The position numbers and the translations under genes were made by a program. A DNA stretch of 64,000 nucleotides, from contig NZ_QEKI01000006.1 of NCBI RefSeq assembly GCF_003096355.1, positions 1-64,000 on the forward strand, read 5' to 3'. This stretch comes from Pontibacter virosus. Lineage in GTDB: Bacteria; Bacteroidota; Bacteroidia; Cytophagales; Hymenobacteraceae. Each line of letters starts with the position of its first letter. The first letter of the stretch is position 1. Shown here in pieces: positions 62,763 to 64,000 of the stretch. The notes under the pieces were generated by a model. The model was not told the DNA's origin. It was given only the letters and a program-made list of their open reading frames with translations, and did not search any database.

Positions 62763-63910
62763 TAGGCGGTTACTTTCTGGGTAAGGATTGATGAAAATGC
62801 TTTCAAAAACTTATCGGCTTCTGCTTTGCTGATGGTCATGGCAGGAAGCAAACGTAGCGTGTTCTTGTTGGAAGAACTGCCCGTGAAAATGCCATATTGG
62901 TTCAGCAGTTCTTTGCGGATAGCTGAACAGGCTTCATTTAGTTCTATACCGATCATCAGGCCCTGTCCGCGCACTTCCTTCACGCCCGGCATACCTTCTA
63001 ACTTCTCTTTCAGGTAGTGGCCCATGATGGTGGCATTTTCCAACAGGTTTTCATTCTCCATTACTTCCAGCACTGCCAGCGACGCAGCGCAGGCCAGATA
63101 GTTACCTCCGAACGTAGTGCCCAACATGCCATGCCGCGCCTCTATTTTCGGACCAATCAGCACGCCGCCCACCGGAAAACCATTGCCCATACCCTTGGCA
63201 ACCGTGATCAGATCCGGAGTAATGTCGGCATGCTGGTGCGCAAAGAATTTACCAGAGCGACCATAACCTGATTGCACCTCATCCAGAATCAGATGTGCCC
63301 CAACTTTTTTACAGCCAGCTTCCAATACTTTTAGGAAATTAACTGTCGGAATGTTTACCCCTCCTACACCCTGTATACCTTCCACGATCACAGCAGCCAG
63401 TTCCTGTCCATGCTCCAATAGCGCCTGCTCAAAAGCAGCTACATCGTTAAACGGCAGGAAGATGATGTTGTCTGTCTGGTTGATCGGGGCCACAATGGTC
63501 GGATCGTCGGTTGCGGCCACAGCGGCAGATGTACGTCCGTGGAAAGATTTTGTGAAGGAGATCACTCTTTTACGACCTGTCTGGAAGGATGCCAGTTTCA
63601 GGGCGTTCTCGTTGGCCTCAGCCCCGGAGTTGCACAGGAAAAAGCTATAGTCTTCGTAACCGCTGAGTTTGCCCAGCTTTTCGGCCAGTTCCTGCTGCAT
63701 CGGCATTTGCACCGCGTTAGAGTAGAAACCGATGTCGTACAGCTGGCGCGCGATGCGCTTGAGGTAGTGTGGGTGAGAGTGACCTATAGAAATAACGGCG
63801 TGGCCACCGTATAGGTCGAGGTATTTGCGGCCTTCTTTGTCCCAAACAGACAGACCGGCTGCTCTTACAGGTTCGATATTGAAGAGCGGGTAAACATCAA
63901 AGAGGTTCAT
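62762..63910 (-). CDS. argD: Acetylornithine/succinylornithine aminotransferase family protein
   Basis: 382 residues, class III PLP aminotransferase. It has the glycine-rich start YLDLYGGHAVISIGHSHPHY, FLCNSGAEANENALKLA, HLILDEVQSGYGRSGKFFA with the Asp contacting PLP, and the PLP lysine in ITVAKGMGNGFPVGG. It converts N-acylglutamate semialdehyde to N-acylornithine. It is the first arginine gene seen on this strand; argC and argG, which would complete the pathway, are not in the window. No gene is seen in the 90 bases to the right edge. Confidence 0.93.
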   Translation of the reverse strand: MNLFDVYPLFNIEPVRAAGLSVWDKEGRKYLDLYGGHAVISIGHSHPHYLKRIARQLYDIGFYSNAVQMPMQQELAEKLGKLSGYEDYSFFLCNSGAEANENALKLASFQTGRKRVISFTKSFHGRTSAAVAATDDPTIVAPINQTDNIIFLPFNDVAAFEQALLEHGQELAAVIVEGIQGVGGVNIPTVNFLKVLEAGCKKVGAHLILDEVQSGYGRSGKFFAHQHADITPDLITVAKGMGNGFPVGGVLIGPKIEARHGMLGTTFGGNYLACAASLAVLEVMENENLLENATIMGHYLKEKLEGMPGVKEVRGQGLMIGIELNEACSAIRKELLNQYGIFTGSSSNKNTLRLLPAMTISKAEADKFLKAFSSILTQKVTA

Positions 63911-64000
63911 GGCTTTGGAATTAGATGTAAGAGGTTAGAAAATAGATGTAGAACAGTGTTCTTGGGTATGTGAGCATGGTTAAATTGCTTAATTGTTAAA

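Overview
The window reads as a chromosome segment of a Bacteroidota bacterium, most likely Cytophagales / Hymenobacteraceae (Pontibacter- or Hymenobacter-like). The reasons are: secreted proteins ending in a type IX secretion (T9SS) sorting domain; Bacteroidota promoter elements (TTTG, 19 bases, TAnnTTTG) with almost no Shine-Dalgarno signals; a heavy-metal RND pump fused to a TolC-like outer-membrane channel; an arginine pathway built on an N-acylornithine carbamoyltransferase; and base composition near 50% GC. No phage, insertion sequence, CRISPR array or rRNA operon is visible. Genus is an inference.

Layout. Bases 1-6.1 kb hold surface or secreted proteins: the tail of one T9SS cargo protein, a small exported protein, and a 1634-residue modular protein with an N,N-dimethylformamidase-like domain, Ig-like domains and DUF4082 repeats. 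6.3-12.3 kb is a divalent-metal efflux operon (small Cys/His-rich protein, CzcA-TolC fusion, CzcB lipoprotein). 12.5-16.7 kb has a TesA-like esterase divergent from a YbbA/YbbP-type ABC exporter. 16.9-20.2 kb has a CoA-binding protein, a flavoprotein and a tryptophan dioxygenase-family protein. 20.5-25.0 kb looks like one operon: serine dehydratase beta, TolC, RND/ABC adaptor, glycerol-3-phosphate dehydrogenase. 25.1-35 kb is mostly housekeeping: acyltransferase, Nudix, rRNA methyltransferases, Maf, DUF1015, PdxH, YqgE and DUF349. Two identical tRNA-Thr(TGT) genes follow at 35.1-35.3 kb, then a GNAT protein, a membrane hydrolase, an SDR, a small lipoprotein and gyrA. 41.5-52.9 kb is a patchwork of TPR, thioredoxin-fold, holin-like, MsrA, CDF transporter, small unknowns, TruC, a DinD-like protein, a CbpA-like DnaJ and a Pmp3-domain lipoprotein.

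The best candidate for an undercharacterised system is the overlapping four-gene operon at 53.0-57.2 kb: a C39-like cysteine peptidase, a RimK-type ATP-grasp ligase with RLAN domain, a COG2170 glutamate-cysteine-ligase-like enzyme and an N-formylglutamate amidohydrolase-like protein. Together they look like an amidoligase pathway that makes and trims an unknown peptide or protein modification. The right end (58.3-63.9 kb) is an arginine cluster in the order argD, argF', argB, argE, argH, read leftward, and consistent with the N-succinyl or N-acetyl-citrulline route.

Across the window the hexamer GGTATA/TATACC is strongly over-represented on both strands, in genes and between them, and a perfect palindromic repeat (core GGACAGGTCG plus its complement) occurs three times. 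Neither is explained by any gene here.
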